Shown: piece after piece, positions 20,048 through 29,579 of the stretch
Numbering within the stretch: the first letter of the stretch is position 1
Layout of the letters: each line of letters starts with the position of its first letter
NCBI RefSeq assembly: GCF_001955655.1
Contig: NZ_MSPW01000007.1
Span: 1-64,000 of the forward strand
Direction of reading: 5' to 3'
Length of the DNA stretch: 64,000 bases
From: Viridibacillus arenosi
Lineage (GTDB): Bacteria > Bacillota > Bacilli > Bacillales_A > Planococcaceae
Program-made: the position numbers and the translations under genes
Notes under the pieces: generated by a model
Told to the model about the DNA's origin: nothing
Database searches by the model: none
What the model saw: only the letters and a program-made list of their open reading frames with translations

Positions 20048-20299
20048 TTGTCCACAATTCTACTTTTCGAGCTTTTATGCTATTATTGTATGTTAGAGAG
20101 TTAGTTCGTTTTCAGGTTATCCACATGTGGATAATTTTTAATTTTTTAGGAGGTATTATCTATGGAGTTCGATACAATTGCGGCTATCTCAACGCCAATG
20201 GGTGAAGGGGCAATTGCCATTGTCCGTTTGAGTGGAGATGATGCTGTTGCCATTGCAGATCGTGTGTTTCATGCACCGAATCGGAAAAAGTTATCCACA
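20048..20299. promoter_or_regulatory. DnaA-box cluster at the mnmE start, with a head-to-head box pair
   Basis: TTATCCACATGTGGATAA (20117-20134) is two perfect DnaA boxes fused head to head, 27 bases before the mnmE ATG. A one-mismatch box TTGTCCACA lies at 20048-20056 and a perfect box TTATCCACA inside mnmE at 20291-20299. The position suggests that DnaA could regulate mnmE or be titrated here. Confidence 0.75.
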
Positions 20300-21547
20300 C
20301 AGCCGTCACATACTATTCATTATGGACATTTAAAGGAGCCTGAATCAGGTGAGGTAGTAGAGGAAGTTATGCTATCGATGATGAAAGGACCAAAAACATT
20401 TACACGTGAAGATGTAGTAGAAATTAACTGTCATGGTGGAATAGTTTCAGTGAATCGAGTACTGCAATTAGTATTGAAGAATGGTGCGCGATTAGCTGAG
20501 CCTGGTGAATTTACAAAGAGAGCATTCTTAAATGGCCGAATCGATTTATCCCAAGCAGAAGCTGTAATGGATTTGATTCGTGCAAAAACAGACCGTGCGA
20601 TGAATGTAGCGCTTGGTCAAATGGACGGGAAATTATCACGATTAATCGGTGAACTTAGACAAGCACTATTAGAAACTTTAGCGCAAGTAGAAGTGAACAT
20701 AGATTATCCAGAATATGACGATGTTGAAGAAATGACAATTCCACTTATGCTCGAAAAGTCTACATGGGTAATGAAAGAAATCGAGAAACTTTTACAAACA
20801 TCTTCTCAGGGCAAAATTTTGCGTGAGGGCCTTTCAACTGTTATACTAGGTCGTCCGAATGTCGGCAAATCATCACTATTAAATAGCCTTGTACAAGAAA
20901 ATAAAGCAATCGTTACAGACGTTGCTGGTACAACGCGTGATATTATAGAAGAGTACGTAAATGTAAGAGGTGTTCCATTACGGTTGGTCGATACTGCAGG
21001 TATTCGCGAGACCGAGGATATCGTTGAGCGCATCGGTGTTGAACGCTCTAGGCAAGTATTGAAAGAAGCAGATTTAATTCTGCTGGTTGTGAATTATGGA
21101 GATGAACTTACTGAGGAAGATGAACGTCTTTTCGAAACGATTCAAAATATGGACTATATAGTCGTTGTTAATAAAACAGATTTGTCACAACAGATCGACT
21201 TAGCTCGTGTACAAGCATTAGCGGGCAATCGCAAAGTGGTGACAACATCACTACTTAAAGAAGAAGGTGTCACAGAGCTTGAGGAAGCAATTGCGGCATT
21301 ATTCTTTGAAGGATCATTGGAAGCTGGAGATATGACATATGTATCAAATGCACGGCATATCGCTTTACTACACCAAGCGCATTCAACGATTAAGGATGCT
21401 ATTGAAGCAGCTCACGCGGGTGTACCTGTCGATATGATTCAAATCGATGTCACTAGAACATGGGAACTTCTTGGTGAAATTATTGGAGATACCGTGCAAG
21501 AAAGCTTAATCAATCAGCTATTTTCACAATTCTGTTTAGGGAAATAA
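20162..21547 (+). CDS. mnmE: tRNA modification GTPase MnmE
   Basis: 461 aa. With MnmG it installs the carboxymethylaminomethyl group at the wobble uridine of several tRNAs. An N-terminal formyl-THF-binding domain (to ~120) is followed by a helical domain with an inserted G domain: GRPNVGKSS near 229, [19 protein letters not shown]. The C-terminal motif CLGK holds the catalytic Cys. AGGAGG precedes the ATG. The 5' coding end contains a DnaA box. Confidence 0.97.
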   Translation: MEFDTIAAISTPMGEGAIAIVRLSGDDAVAIADRVFHAPNRKKLSTQPSHTIHYGHLKEPESGEVVEEVMLSMMKGPKTFTREDVVEINCHGGIVSVNRVLQLVLKNGARLAEPGEFTKRAFLNGRIDLSQAEAVMDLIRAKTDRAMNVALGQMDGKLSRLIGELRQALLETLAQVEVNIDYPEYDDVEEMTIPLMLEKSTWVMKEIEKLLQTSSQGKILREGLSTVILGRPNVGKSSLLNSLVQENKAIVTDVAGTTRDIIEEYVNVRGVPLRLVDTAGIRETEDIVERIGVERSRQVLKEADLILLVVNYGDELTEEDERLFETIQNMDYIVVVNKTDLSQQIDLARVQALAGNRKVVTTSLLKEEGVTELEEAIAALFFEGSLEAGDMTYVSNARHIALLHQAHSTIKDAIEAAHAGVPVDMIQIDVTRTWELLGEIIGDTVQESLINQLFSQFCLGK

Positions 21548-21575
21548 ACTTAAATATAGAAAGGAAGTAACGAGC

Positions 21576-23474
21576 ATGCCAACAAAATTTGAAGCAGGCA
21601 CGTTCGATGTGATTGTAATTGGAGCAGGTCATGCAGGAGTAGAAGCTGCATATGCTGCGTCAAGAATGGGTGCAAAAACACTTATGTTAACAATCAATCT
21701 TGATATGATCGCCTTTATGCCATGTAATCCTTCAGTAGGTGGCCCGGCTAAAGGGATTGTTGTACGCGAAATTGACGCATTAGGCGGTGCGATGAGTAAA
21801 ATTATCGATAAAACACATATCCAAATGCGTATGTTAAATACAGGTAAAGGTCCTGCAGTACGTGCTCTACGCGCACAAGCAGATAAAGTACTTTACCAAC
21901 AAGAAATGAAAAAGTTACTAGAAGACGAAGAAAATCTTACAATTCACCAAGCAATGGTAGATGAATTAATCGTTGAAGATGGTGAAGTAAAAGGTATCGT
22001 TACGCAAGTTGGTGCTGTTTATCATGCAAAAACAGTTATTGTTACAACAGGTACATTCCTACGTGGTGAAATCATTATTGGTGACTTGAAGTATTCAAGT
22101 GGTCCAAATAACCAACAGCCATCTATTAAATTAGCAGATAATCTAAAAGAACTTGGCTTTGAGTTAGTACGCTTTAAAACAGGTACACCACCACGTGTTA
22201 ACAGCAAAACAATTGATTACAGTAAAACTGAAATTCAGCCTGGTGATACAGAGCCTCGTGCATTTAGTTATGAAACGACTGAATATATTACAGATCAACT
22301 ACCATGTTGGCTGACATATACAAGTGAAGAAACACATGAAATCATTAATGATAATCTTCATTTATCTCCAATGTATTCAGGGATGATTAAAGGTACGGGC
22401 CCACGTTATTGCCCATCGATTGAAGATAAGGTTGTTCGTTTTAGTGATAAGCCTCGTCATCAATTATTCTTAGAACCAGAAGGTCGTAATACACGTGAAG
22501 TGTATGTTCAAGGGTTATCAACAAGCTTACCTGAACATGTACAACGCAAACTGTTGGAATCGGTGCCAGGTCTAGAAAAGGCAGAAATGATGAGAGCAGG
22601 TTACGCAATCGAATACGATGCAATTGTGCCAACACAATTATGGCCAACACTAGAAACTAAACGCATTGCAAACTTATATACAGCTGGACAAATTAACGGT
22701 ACTTCAGGTTATGAAGAAGCTGCTGGACAAGGTCTAATGGCTGGAATTAACGCTGCTGCTAAAGCGCTTAGTAAAGAAGAGATGATTCTAGGACGTGCAG
22801 ATGCATATATAGGTGTGTTAATCGATGACCTTGTAACAAAAGGAACAAACGAACCATATCGTCTATTAACATCTCGTGCAGAATACCGATTATTACTACG
22901 TCATGACAATGCGGATATGCGTTTATCTGATCGTGCTTATGAAGCAGGTTTAATTACTCAAGAACGTTATGATAGATTTAATATAAAACGTCAAAAAGTA
23001 GACAATGAAATTAAACGTCTTCGTGATACAATTTTAAAACCGGATGCTAAAACACAAGGTTTATTACGTGATTTAGGTAGTAGTGAATTAAAAGATGGTA
23101 TCCGTGCAGCTGATCTATTAAAACGACCAGAAATGACGTATGAATTATTGTCAACATTAACTGAGTCACCTGTTGAGTTATCAACAGAGGAAAAAGAGCA
23201 AATCGAAATTCAGGTAAAATATGAAGGTTATATTGAAAAAGCACTTCAACAAGTAGATAAGCTTAAAAAAATGGAAGACAAAAAAATTCCGGAGAACATT
23301 GATTATGAAGCAATTTCAGGAATTGCAACTGAAGCAAAACAAAAATTAAAACAAGTAAGACCACTATCTGTTGCGCAGGCATCACGTATTTCGGGTGTAA
23401 ACCCGGCTGACATTTCAATTTTACTAGTGTATATTGAACATGGTAGAATAGCGAAATTAGCGAGCAACGATTAA
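21576..23474 (+). CDS. mnmG: tRNA uridine modification enzyme MnmG (GidA)
   Basis: 632 aa FAD-dependent partner of MnmE. The N-terminal Rossmann motif [14 protein letters not shown] binds FAD; conserved blocks [10 protein letters not shown] and [12 protein letters not shown] and the C-terminal helical tRNA/MnmE-binding region (LARVEH-like stretch, ending [12 protein letters not shown]) are present. Full family length. AAGGAAG precedes the ATG; 28 bases after mnmE, so probably one operon with mnmE and rsmG. Confidence 0.97.
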   Translation: MPTKFEAGTFDVIVIGAGHAGVEAAYAASRMGAKTLMLTINLDMIAFMPCNPSVGGPAKGIVVREIDALGGAMSKIIDKTHIQMRMLNTGKGPAVRALRAQADKVLYQQEMKKLLEDEENLTIHQAMVDELIVEDGEVKGIVTQVGAVYHAKTVIVTTGTFLRGEIIIGDLKYSSGPNNQQPSIKLADNLKELGFELVRFKTGTPPRVNSKTIDYSKTEIQPGDTEPRAFSYETTEYITDQLPCWLTYTSEETHEIINDNLHLSPMYSGMIKGTGPRYCPSIEDKVVRFSDKPRHQLFLEPEGRNTREVYVQGLSTSLPEHVQRKLLESVPGLEKAEMMRAGYAIEYDAIVPTQLWPTLETKRIANLYTAGQINGTSGYEEAAGQGLMAGINAAAKALSKEEMILGRADAYIGVLIDDLVTKGTNEPYRLLTSRAEYRLLLRHDNADMRLSDRAYEAGLITQERYDRFNIKRQKVDNEIKRLRDTILKPDAKTQGLLRDLGSSELKDGIRAADLLKRPEMTYELLSTLTESPVELSTEEKEQIEIQVKYEGYIEKALQQVDKLKKMEDKKIPENIDYEAISGIATEAKQKLKQVRPLSVAQASRISGVNPADISILLVYIEHGRIAKLASND

Positions 23475-23516
23475 TATGATAAAACCAACAGTGGCACTAC
23501 ATGGAAGGGGAAAATC

Positions 23517-24233
23517 ATGAACGAAGAACAGTTTGTGCAGGCTTTAAAAGAACAAGGAATTGAGTTATCAGAGGGACAGTTAAAACAATTTCATACTTAT
23601 TTTGAACTATTAGTTGAATGGAATGAGAAAATGAACTTAACTGCAATTACTGACCAGCCATCTGTTTATTTAAAGCATTTCTACGATTCTATTAGTGCTA
23701 CTTTTTATATGGATTTCGATAAAGTGCAATCGATATGTGATGTAGGAGCAGGTGCAGGTTTTCCGAGTATTCCGATTAAAATCTGTTTCCCACATTTACA
23801 AGTGACAATTGTAGATTCATTAAATAAACGTATTCAATTTTTAACACATTTAAGTGAACAGCTAAATTTAGATCATGTGGAATTTGTTCATTCACGTGCA
23901 GAGGATTTTGGTCAAAATCCGAAATATAGAGAACAATTTGATCTTGTGACAGCTCGTGCAGTCGCTAGATTATCAGTACTTTCTGAGTTATGTATACCGC
24001 TTGTGAAAACAAACGGCCATTTTGTTGCGATGAAAGCAGCAAGTGGTGATGAAGAGATGAAGGATGCAAAAAAGGCATTAACAGTATTAGGTGCTAAATT
24101 AGTAGATAGCTATTCATTCTTATTACCAATAGAAGATAGTGAACGTTCTATTTTTATTTTTAATAAAACAAAAAATACACCGAAGAAGTATCCACGTAAG
24201 CCAGGTGTACCAAACAAATCACCAATCCAATAA
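23517..24233 (+). CDS. rsmG: 16S rRNA m7G527 methyltransferase RsmG (GidB)
   Basis: 238 aa SAM-dependent methyltransferase that modifies 16S rRNA in the 530 loop. The SAM-binding motif is [16 protein letters not shown] near residue 76, followed by [11 protein letters not shown] and the acidic/Ala block [15 protein letters not shown] is also conserved. GGAAGGGG precedes the ATG. Its loss is known to give low-level streptomycin resistance in other bacteria; nothing here suggests damage. Confidence 0.96.
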   Translation: MNEEQFVQALKEQGIELSEGQLKQFHTYFELLVEWNEKMNLTAITDQPSVYLKHFYDSISATFYMDFDKVQSICDVGAGAGFPSIPIKICFPHLQVTIVDSLNKRIQFLTHLSEQLNLDHVEFVHSRAEDFGQNPKYREQFDLVTARAVARLSVLSELCIPLVKTNGHFVAMKAASGDEEMKDAKKALTVLGAKLVDSYSFLLPIEDSERSIFIFNKTKNTPKKYPRKPGVPNKSPIQ

Positions 24234-24239
24234 TTGTTT

Positions 24240-24255
24240 CGTTCCACGTGAAACA
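24240..24255. promoter_or_regulatory. Degenerate parS site between rsmG and noc
   Basis: CGTTCCACGTGAAACA matches the parS consensus at 14 of 16 positions, with the right half perfect. It lies immediately after the rsmG stop. Probably a weaker Spo0J site. Confidence 0.55.
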
Positions 24256-24425
24256 TAAAAGGGTTCTTACGTTTTTTATAGAAAATAACTATAATGATAT
24301 GTAGAAGTTACTTATTGCACAATGATAGTCAAAATATAAATAGTTCTCTCCACCTTCTAACGGGCTTTTACCTATGATATTAGATGGAGAATGCTTGGAA
24401 ATATCGTTAAAGGTGGTGCCAAGGG

Positions 24426-25286
24426 ATGAAAAGTACTTTTTCACGTTTTTTTGGAAGTGGTGAGAAAGTAGAACACGACTCGAAAAATGAGGTAGAAAGT
24501 GCGGAATCGGTTGTTAAACTCCTTATTGATGAGATCCAGCCGAATCGTTATCAGCCACGTACAATTTTCGATGATTCGAAGATTGAAGAGCTTGCACGAA
24601 CAATCCGTACACACGGTGTAATTCAACCAATCGTCGTTCGAAAAATGGAAGAAGGTCATTACGAAATAATTGCCGGTGAGCGTCGTTATCGCGCGATGAA
24701 AATGCTAGAGTGGACAGAAGTGCCCGCAATCGTCCGTGAAATGAATGACAAAGAAACAGCTTCAGTGGCGTTAATTGAAAACTTACAACGTGAAGAACTT
24801 ACATCAATTGAGGAAGCACAGGCTTACCTAAAATTATTAGAACTTCATGGTTTAACACAAGAAGCACTTGCCCAAAGACTTGGTAAAGGTCAGTCAACAA
24901 TAGCTAATAAAATCCGCTTATTAAAGTTACCTGAAGAAATCCAAATGGCTATTTTAAAAAGGGAAATTTCAGAACGTCACGCACGTGCTTTGGTACCTGT
25001 TAAAGATAAGGAATTACAATTAGCGTTGTTACAAGAAATAATCGACAATGATTATAATGTACGACAGTTAGAGCAAAGAATTGATGGAATTCTAAATCCT
25101 GCTGAAAAGCCAAAGAAAAATAAACCAACCCGTAAAGCAATTAGTAAAGACATTCGTATTGCATTAAATACCATTCGACAATCACTTACGATGGTTACAA
25201 AAACAGGTATTAATGTAGAAGCCGAAGAAGAAGAACATGATGAGTTTTATCAAATCACTGTGAAGATACCGAAAAAGAAATCATAA
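24426..25286 (+). CDS. noc: Nucleoid occlusion protein Noc
   Basis: 286 aa ParB-family protein. It starts with [10 protein letters not shown], an amphipathic helix like the one that anchors Noc-DNA complexes to the membrane. The ParB/CTPase motifs follow ([42 protein letters not shown]), then a helix-turn-helix [24 protein letters not shown]. Noc keeps the division ring off the nucleoid by binding its own sites rather than parS. Position beside rsmG and separate from spo0J matches B. subtilis noc. Confidence 0.92.
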   Translation: MKSTFSRFFGSGEKVEHDSKNEVESAESVVKLLIDEIQPNRYQPRTIFDDSKIEELARTIRTHGVIQPIVVRKMEEGHYEIIAGERRYRAMKMLEWTEVPAIVREMNDKETASVALIENLQREELTSIEEAQAYLKLLELHGLTQEALAQRLGKGQSTIANKIRLLKLPEEIQMAILKREISERHARALVPVKDKELQLALLQEIIDNDYNVRQLEQRIDGILNPAEKPKKNKPTRKAISKDIRIALNTIRQSLTMVTKTGINVEAEEEEHDEFYQITVKIPKKKS

Positions 25287-25300
25287 TTTCATCTATTTTA

Positions 25301-25340
25301 AACTCTTGTCTAGTATTTAAGACAAGAGTTTTTTTATATA
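25301..25340 (+). terminator. Terminator after noc
   Basis: AACTCTTGTCT (25301-25311) pairs perfectly with AGACAAGAGTT (25320-25330), followed by a T-run. It separates noc from soj-spo0J. Confidence 0.92.
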
Positions 25341-25458
25341 TATTTCTTTTATAATAAGAGCCTATTGTACTTTTTTTTGATAGAATGAAAATTAGGTATT
25401 CAAATTAATTTAATATTGCCTATTTTTATAAAATTGATTTTGGAAAGCAGGTGCACAT

Positions 25459-26220
25459 GTGGGTAAAACAATTGCAATCGCTAACCAGAAAGGCGGCGTA
25501 GGAAAAACTACAACATCAGTTAATCTTAGCGCTTGCCTCGCCCATTTAGGTAAAAAAGTATTAATGATTGATACAGACCCTCAAGGAAATGCAACGAGTG
25601 GAGTTGGGGTTAACAAAGGTGAAGTACATAAATGTATTTATGATGTGCTAATTGATGACGAACCAATTAAAGATGTCATTCGAGAAACAAAAGTAGAAAA
25701 TTTATATATAGTACCTGCTACAATTGCGTTAGCGGGGGCTGAAATAGAACTAGTATCAACAATTTCAAGAGAAGTACGGTTAAAACATGCAATTGAAGAT
25801 ATAAAAAACGACTATGATTACATCGTAATTGACTGTCCACCATCTCTTGGATTGTTAACAATTAATTCATTAACAGCATCTGATTCAATTTTGATTCCTG
25901 TACAATGTGAATATTACGCTTTAGAAGGATTAAGTCAGCTATTATCAACTGTCCGGTTAGTACAGAAGCATTTAAATCATCAACTAACAATTGAGGGTGT
26001 TTTATTGACGATGCTTGACGCACGTACGAATCTGGGTCTTCAAGTAATAGAAGAAGTGAAAAAATATTTTCAAGATAAAGTGTTTAAAACGGTTATCCCA
26101 CGTAATGTCCGTTTAAGTGAAGCGCCAAGTCACGGGGAACCAATTATTGTATATGATGCAAAATCGCGTGGGGCAGAAGGATATTTAGAGCTTGCAAGGG
26201 AAGTGATTAAAAATGGCTAA
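25459..26220 (+). CDS. soj: Chromosome partitioning ATPase Soj (ParA)
   Basis: 253 aa deviant Walker ATPase: NQKGGVGKTTTSVNLS at residues 8-23, with the signature lysine, and YDYIVIDCPPSLGLL as Walker B. As a dimer on the nucleoid it moves Spo0J-parS complexes and acts on DnaA to control initiation. The start is GTG at 25459 after GCAGGTG; an overlapping ATG is out of frame. It overlaps spo0J by eight bases. Confidence 0.95.
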   Translation: MGKTIAIANQKGGVGKTTTSVNLSACLAHLGKKVLMIDTDPQGNATSGVGVNKGEVHKCIYDVLIDDEPIKDVIRETKVENLYIVPATIALAGAEIELVSTISREVRLKHAIEDIKNDYDYIVIDCPPSLGLLTINSLTASDSILIPVQCEYYALEGLSQLLSTVRLVQKHLNHQLTIEGVLLTMLDARTNLGLQVIEEVKKYFQDKVFKTVIPRNVRLSEAPSHGEPIIVYDAKSRGAEGYLELAREVIKNG

Positions 26221-27052
26221 AGGTCTAGGAAAAGGAATTAACGCATTATTCCCAGGTGAATCTTTATCTAGTAATGAAACAATTGAGCATTTGGCATTAA
26301 CAGATTTACGAGCAAATCCATATCAACCTCGGAAAATTTTTGATGAGTCTGCAATCGAGGAATTGGCCATATCCATTAAAGAACATGGAGTTTTGCAACC
26401 AATTATTGCACGCAAACGAGTTAACTTTTATGAAATTGTTGTTGGTGAAAGACGATTTAGAGCTTCCAAACTTGCGGGGTTAACAGAAATTCCGGTTGTT
26501 GTCCGAGAGATGGACGATCAACAGATGATGGAGTTAGCAATTCTTGAGAATTTACAACGTGAAGATTTAACCCCAATTGAAGAGGCTGAGGCTTATACAA
26601 ATCTAATGGATAACTTAAACTTAACGCAGGAACAATTAGCAGCTCGTTTAGGGAAAAGTCGTCCACATATTGCGAACCATGTCCGGTTGTTAGCATTGCC
26701 GGAAGATGTGCGTATTCTTTTATCAGAAGGTAAAATCACAATGGGTCATGGTCGTGCATTACTGGGATTGAAAAGAAGAAAATTAATATCACAAGTAACT
26801 GAAAAAGTGTTAACTCAGCATTTGAACGTTCGTCAGTTAGAGGCATTAGTACAATCTATGAATGACAATGTTTCACGTGAAACAAAGAAGAAAGTGAAAA
26901 AGGATATTTTCATTGCCGAAAAGGAATCACAGTTACGTGATTATTTTGGTACGAACGTGACAATTAAGGAATCGAAAAATAAGGGGAAAATTGAAATTGA
27001 ATTTTTCTCTGCTGATGATTTAGAACGTATATTAGAATTACTCGAAGATTGA
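26213..27052 (+). CDS. spo0J: Chromosome partitioning protein Spo0J (ParB)
   Basis: 279 aa CTP-dependent DNA clamp that loads at parS. It starts with MAKGLGKGINALFPG, typical of Spo0J, followed by the CTP-binding motifs (NPYQPRKIF, VVGERRFRASK, ENLQREDLTPIEEAEAY) and the parS-reading helix-turn-helix LTQEQLAARLGKSRPHIANHVRLL. A perfect parS lies in its own coding sequence, as in B. subtilis. Paralogous to the nearby noc. Confidence 0.95.
   Translation: MAKGLGKGINALFPGESLSSNETIEHLALTDLRANPYQPRKIFDESAIEELAISIKEHGVLQPIIARKRVNFYEIVVGERRFRASKLAGLTEIPVVVREMDDQQMMELAILENLQREDLTPIEEAEAYTNLMDNLNLTQEQLAARLGKSRPHIANHVRLLALPEDVRILLSEGKITMGHGRALLGLKRRKLISQVTEKVLTQHLNVRQLEALVQSMNDNVSRETKKKVKKDIFIAEKESQLRDYFGTNVTIKESKNKGKIEIEFFSADDLERILELLED
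26869..26884. promoter_or_regulatory. Perfect parS site within spo0J
   Basis: TGTTTCACGTGAAACA is identical to the 16-base consensus palindrome. It encodes part of the linker before the C-terminal dimerisation domain. Confidence 0.95.
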
Positions 27053-27063
27053 GAGGATTTCAC

Positions 27064-27768
27064 TTGGTTCTATTAGGTACGGCAATAAACGCAGTGTTGA
27101 TTGTAATTGGCACGTTAATTGGTAGATTGTTACAGAGAATACCCGATAACACTAAAGAGACAGTGATGAGTATTATAGGTCTAGCTGTCGCAGTGTTGGG
27201 CATTCAAATGGGCATACAAAGTGAGAATTTTATCATCGTCATTGTTAGCCTTGTATTTGGTGCTATTCTAGGAGAATGGATTGATCTAGATAAGCAATTA
27301 AACCGTCTAGGTCAGTTTCTTGAGAGAAAACTAGGAAACAAGGCTAAAGATGGGAATATTTCACAAGGTTTTGTTAACGCTACTCTTATTTTTGTTATTG
27401 GTTCCATGGCTATAATAGGTGCGTTAGATAGTGGGCTACGTGATGATCATTCTGTTTTAATAACAAAAGGTATTATTGATGGTTTTACAGCAGTAATTTT
27501 AGCTTCGACACTAGGGATAGGAGTTATTTTATCTGCTGTTCCGGTATTTTTGTATCAAGGTATTATTGCTGTTTTTGCAGGACAAATTAGTCGGTTCATA
27601 CCTGATGCTGCACTACAAATGTTCATTCAAGAAATGACCGCGACAGGTGGTATTATGATTCTTGCAATAGGTCTTAATTTAGTAGGCTTAACGAAAATCC
27701 GCGTGGCCAATTTACTTCCGGGAATACTCATTGTGGCCATCGCGGTTATGTTCATGTACCTTTTTTAA
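27064..27768 (+). CDS. DUF554 family membrane protein
   Basis: 234 aa integral membrane protein with about six or seven hydrophobic segments, Gly-rich, including the family-typical GAILGEWIDLDKQL and GLNLVGLTKIRVANLLPG. Function unknown (YdfK/YqgA-like). The TTG at 27064 has GAGAGG seven bases upstream and is preferred over an in-frame TTG at 27049, which overlaps the spo0J stop. The 3' end overlaps yyaC on the other strand by 57 bases. Confidence 0.75.
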   Translation: MVLLGTAINAVLIVIGTLIGRLLQRIPDNTKETVMSIIGLAVAVLGIQMGIQSENFIIVIVSLVFGAILGEWIDLDKQLNRLGQFLERKLGNKAKDGNISQGFVNATLIFVIGSMAIIGALDSGLRDDHSVLITKGIIDGFTAVILASTLGIGVILSAVPVFLYQGIIAVFAGQISRFIPDAALQMFIQEMTATGGIMILAIGLNLVGLTKIRVANLLPGILIVAIAVMFMYLF

Positions 27769-28320
27769 AGAATAACGACTCCATGCTAAAAATAATGCGC
27801 GGGAAATTTGCTGGCTCATTTCGTACGTAACATGTAGGCGAGTGTTTTGTAAAACTGCATGCTCCATAAATCCTCCAATATTGACTATGCCTTTTATAGA
27901 CATATCGCCAATAGGGGGGAGCTCCTTCTTCACAGCTTTGCCAGGCAGTAAAGGTCCCTCATGTACAATAATTTCCCCAATGCGTTGCTGTGAACCAAGA
28001 CAAGCATCAATGGCAACTACAAACGGCTGTATTTCATGGGTAGATAAATTATCAACTGTATCTGTTAGATTCAGTGCATGAAGGGGTTTTTCCAAAGTCC
28101 CTATAATTTCATAAGGAAATGAAACATACTGATTTAAAAAACTGCCGGCTAATGGTCCGAGTGAGTCTCCAGTAGAGCGATCGGTTCCAATACAGCAAAA
28201 TACAAGATTTTCGTGATGAAATGGTATATGCTCTAAAAGGAAAGAGCTCAACCTCCAAATGGCACCTGATTCTTTATAATGAAGAACATGTGAAAATGGT
28301 TGATTCGAAGTTATAAGCAT
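27712..28320 (-). CDS. yyaC: Sporulation-linked protein YyaC (GPR-like fold family, DUF1256)
   Basis: 202 aa. Contains the family core FCCIGTDRSTGDSLGPLAGSFL (residues ~40-62), VVAIDACLGS near 103 and GPLLPGKAVKKELPPIGDMSIKGIVNIGGFMEH, which resemble the hydrogenase-maturation/GPR spore-protease fold. The family is restricted to spore formers and its substrate is unknown to me. It is read against the surrounding genes and against replication, consistent with a sporulation-specific unit. Confidence 0.82.
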   Translation of the reverse strand: MLITSNQPFSHVLHYKESGAIWRLSSFLLEHIPFHHENLVFCCIGTDRSTGDSLGPLAGSFLNQYVSFPYEIIGTLEKPLHALNLTDTVDNLSTHEIQPFVVAIDACLGSQQRIGEIIVHEGPLLPGKAVKKELPPIGDMSIKGIVNIGGFMEHAVLQNTRLHVTYEMSQQISRALFLAWSRYSLKKVHEHNRDGHNEYSRK

Positions 28321-28391
28321 CCAGAATCTCTCTTTCTTTTTTCAGCATTATACGCATAACGAGAATTTTTTATGCAAGAGGAGCGGCAAAA

Positions 28392-29282
28392 TTGGAAAAA
28401 ATGTATAAGAACTTTATGGCAGCTTTGACTAGTGAAGAAATGTGGATAGGTGTTGGTCTTGCAACAATAAAAATTACAGCAATCACGATATTATCAATGG
28501 TTGTTGTACGTGTAGCTAAAATAGCTATTCGTAAAGGATTTGAAATCCGTATGAAAGCGCCAGCCCCTTTACAACCAGCATCTGAAAGACGATATCGAAC
28601 TATTTTGAGACTGGTACAAAGTATTGTTTCATATGTAGTTTATTTTTCGGCGATTTTAGCGATATTATCAGCTGTAAATATAGATGTTAAAGGACTTTTA
28701 GCAGGTGCCGGAATCGTAGGTTTAGCAGTCGGGTTTGGTGCACAAAGCTTAGTGAAAGACGTCATCACTGGATTCTTCATTATTTTTGAAGATCAGTTTG
28801 GTGTTGGTGACTATATTAAAATCACTTCAGTAGAAGGTACTGTACTCGAAATTGGGTTACGTACAACTAAAATTAAAGGTGCTGCAGGAGAGATTAATAT
28901 TGTTCCAAATGGTTCAATCACTGATGTTGTAAACTATTCTATAAATAATTCAATTGCTATTATCGATGTAAGTGTTGCTTATAGCTCAGATATCGCAAAA
29001 GCAGAGCGCTTGATAGAGGAATATCTTAAAGAGCTACCAAAAAAACATGAAGAAATAACTGCGCCTCCTACATTATTAGGCGTACAAAATGTCGTAGGTG
29101 CAGAAGTTTCTCTTCGTATTTCAGTGGAAACATTACCAATGCAACATTTTGCAATATCACGTATGGTTCGTCGTGATGTAAAAGAAATTTTTGATCGAAA
29201 TCGTATCGAAATTCCTTATCCAAAAATGATGGTTTATGAAAGAGATAATAATCAAACATTTAACGAAGAAGGAGAAAGATGA
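28392..29282 (+). CDS. Small-conductance mechanosensitive channel (MscS family)
   Basis: 296 aa. Three membrane segments: about 18-40, 68-90 and the pore-lining helix AGAGIVGLAVGFGAQSLVKDVITGFFIIFEDQFGVGDYI (104-142) with the Gly/Ala pattern of MscS TM3. The soluble C-terminal cage follows. It should open under membrane tension to release solutes during osmotic downshock. The start is TTG at 28392 with GAGGAG upstream; an ATG three codons on lies too far from that site. Followed directly by the DUF951 gene. Confidence 0.9.
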   Translation: MEKMYKNFMAALTSEEMWIGVGLATIKITAITILSMVVVRVAKIAIRKGFEIRMKAPAPLQPASERRYRTILRLVQSIVSYVVYFSAILAILSAVNIDVKGLLAGAGIVGLAVGFGAQSLVKDVITGFFIIFEDQFGVGDYIKITSVEGTVLEIGLRTTKIKGAAGEINIVPNGSITDVVNYSINNSIAIIDVSVAYSSDIAKAERLIEEYLKELPKKHEEITAPPTLLGVQNVVGAEVSLRISVETLPMQHFAISRMVRRDVKEIFDRNRIEIPYPKMMVYERDNNQTFNEEGER

Positions 29283-29497
29283 TGGAAGCAAAAAAGTTTG
29301 AGTTGGGCGACGTTGTAGAAATGAAAAAACAACATCCTTGTGGAACAAACGAGTGGAAAATTATCCGAATGGGTGCAGATATTCGTATTAAATGCGAAGG
29401 ATGTCAGCATAGCGTGATGATTCCACGAAGAGACTTTGAAAAAAAGTTAAAGAAAATATTAATTCCTGCTAATCCTGTAACAGAAGAGCAAAATTAG
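29282..29497 (+). CDS. yyzM: DUF951 small Cys-containing protein (YyzM-like)
   Basis: 71 aa. Conserved LGDVVEMKKQHPCGTNEWKIIRMGADIRIKCEGC with three cysteines (HPCG and CEGC) that could bind metal. Function unknown; the gene lies between mscS and ychF in many Bacillales. The second of two adjacent ATGs (29282) is better spaced from GAAGGAG than the first (29279); its first bases overlap the mscS stop. Confidence 0.85.
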   Translation: MEAKKFELGDVVEMKKQHPCGTNEWKIIRMGADIRIKCEGCQHSVMIPRRDFEKKLKKILIPANPVTEEQN

Positions 29498-29579
29498 ACT
29501 TTTATTAGATGAGTCTCTATAATTAACAAGTCGTGTAAATATAATACTGTTTATGAAAAATTGAAAGGTTGTGAATAGA

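Noticed and set aside
19900-20205. Open frame of 101 codons upstream of mnmE
   Set aside because: It runs through the DnaA boxes and the mnmE ribosome-binding site into mnmE in another frame; no start signal and no family resemblance.
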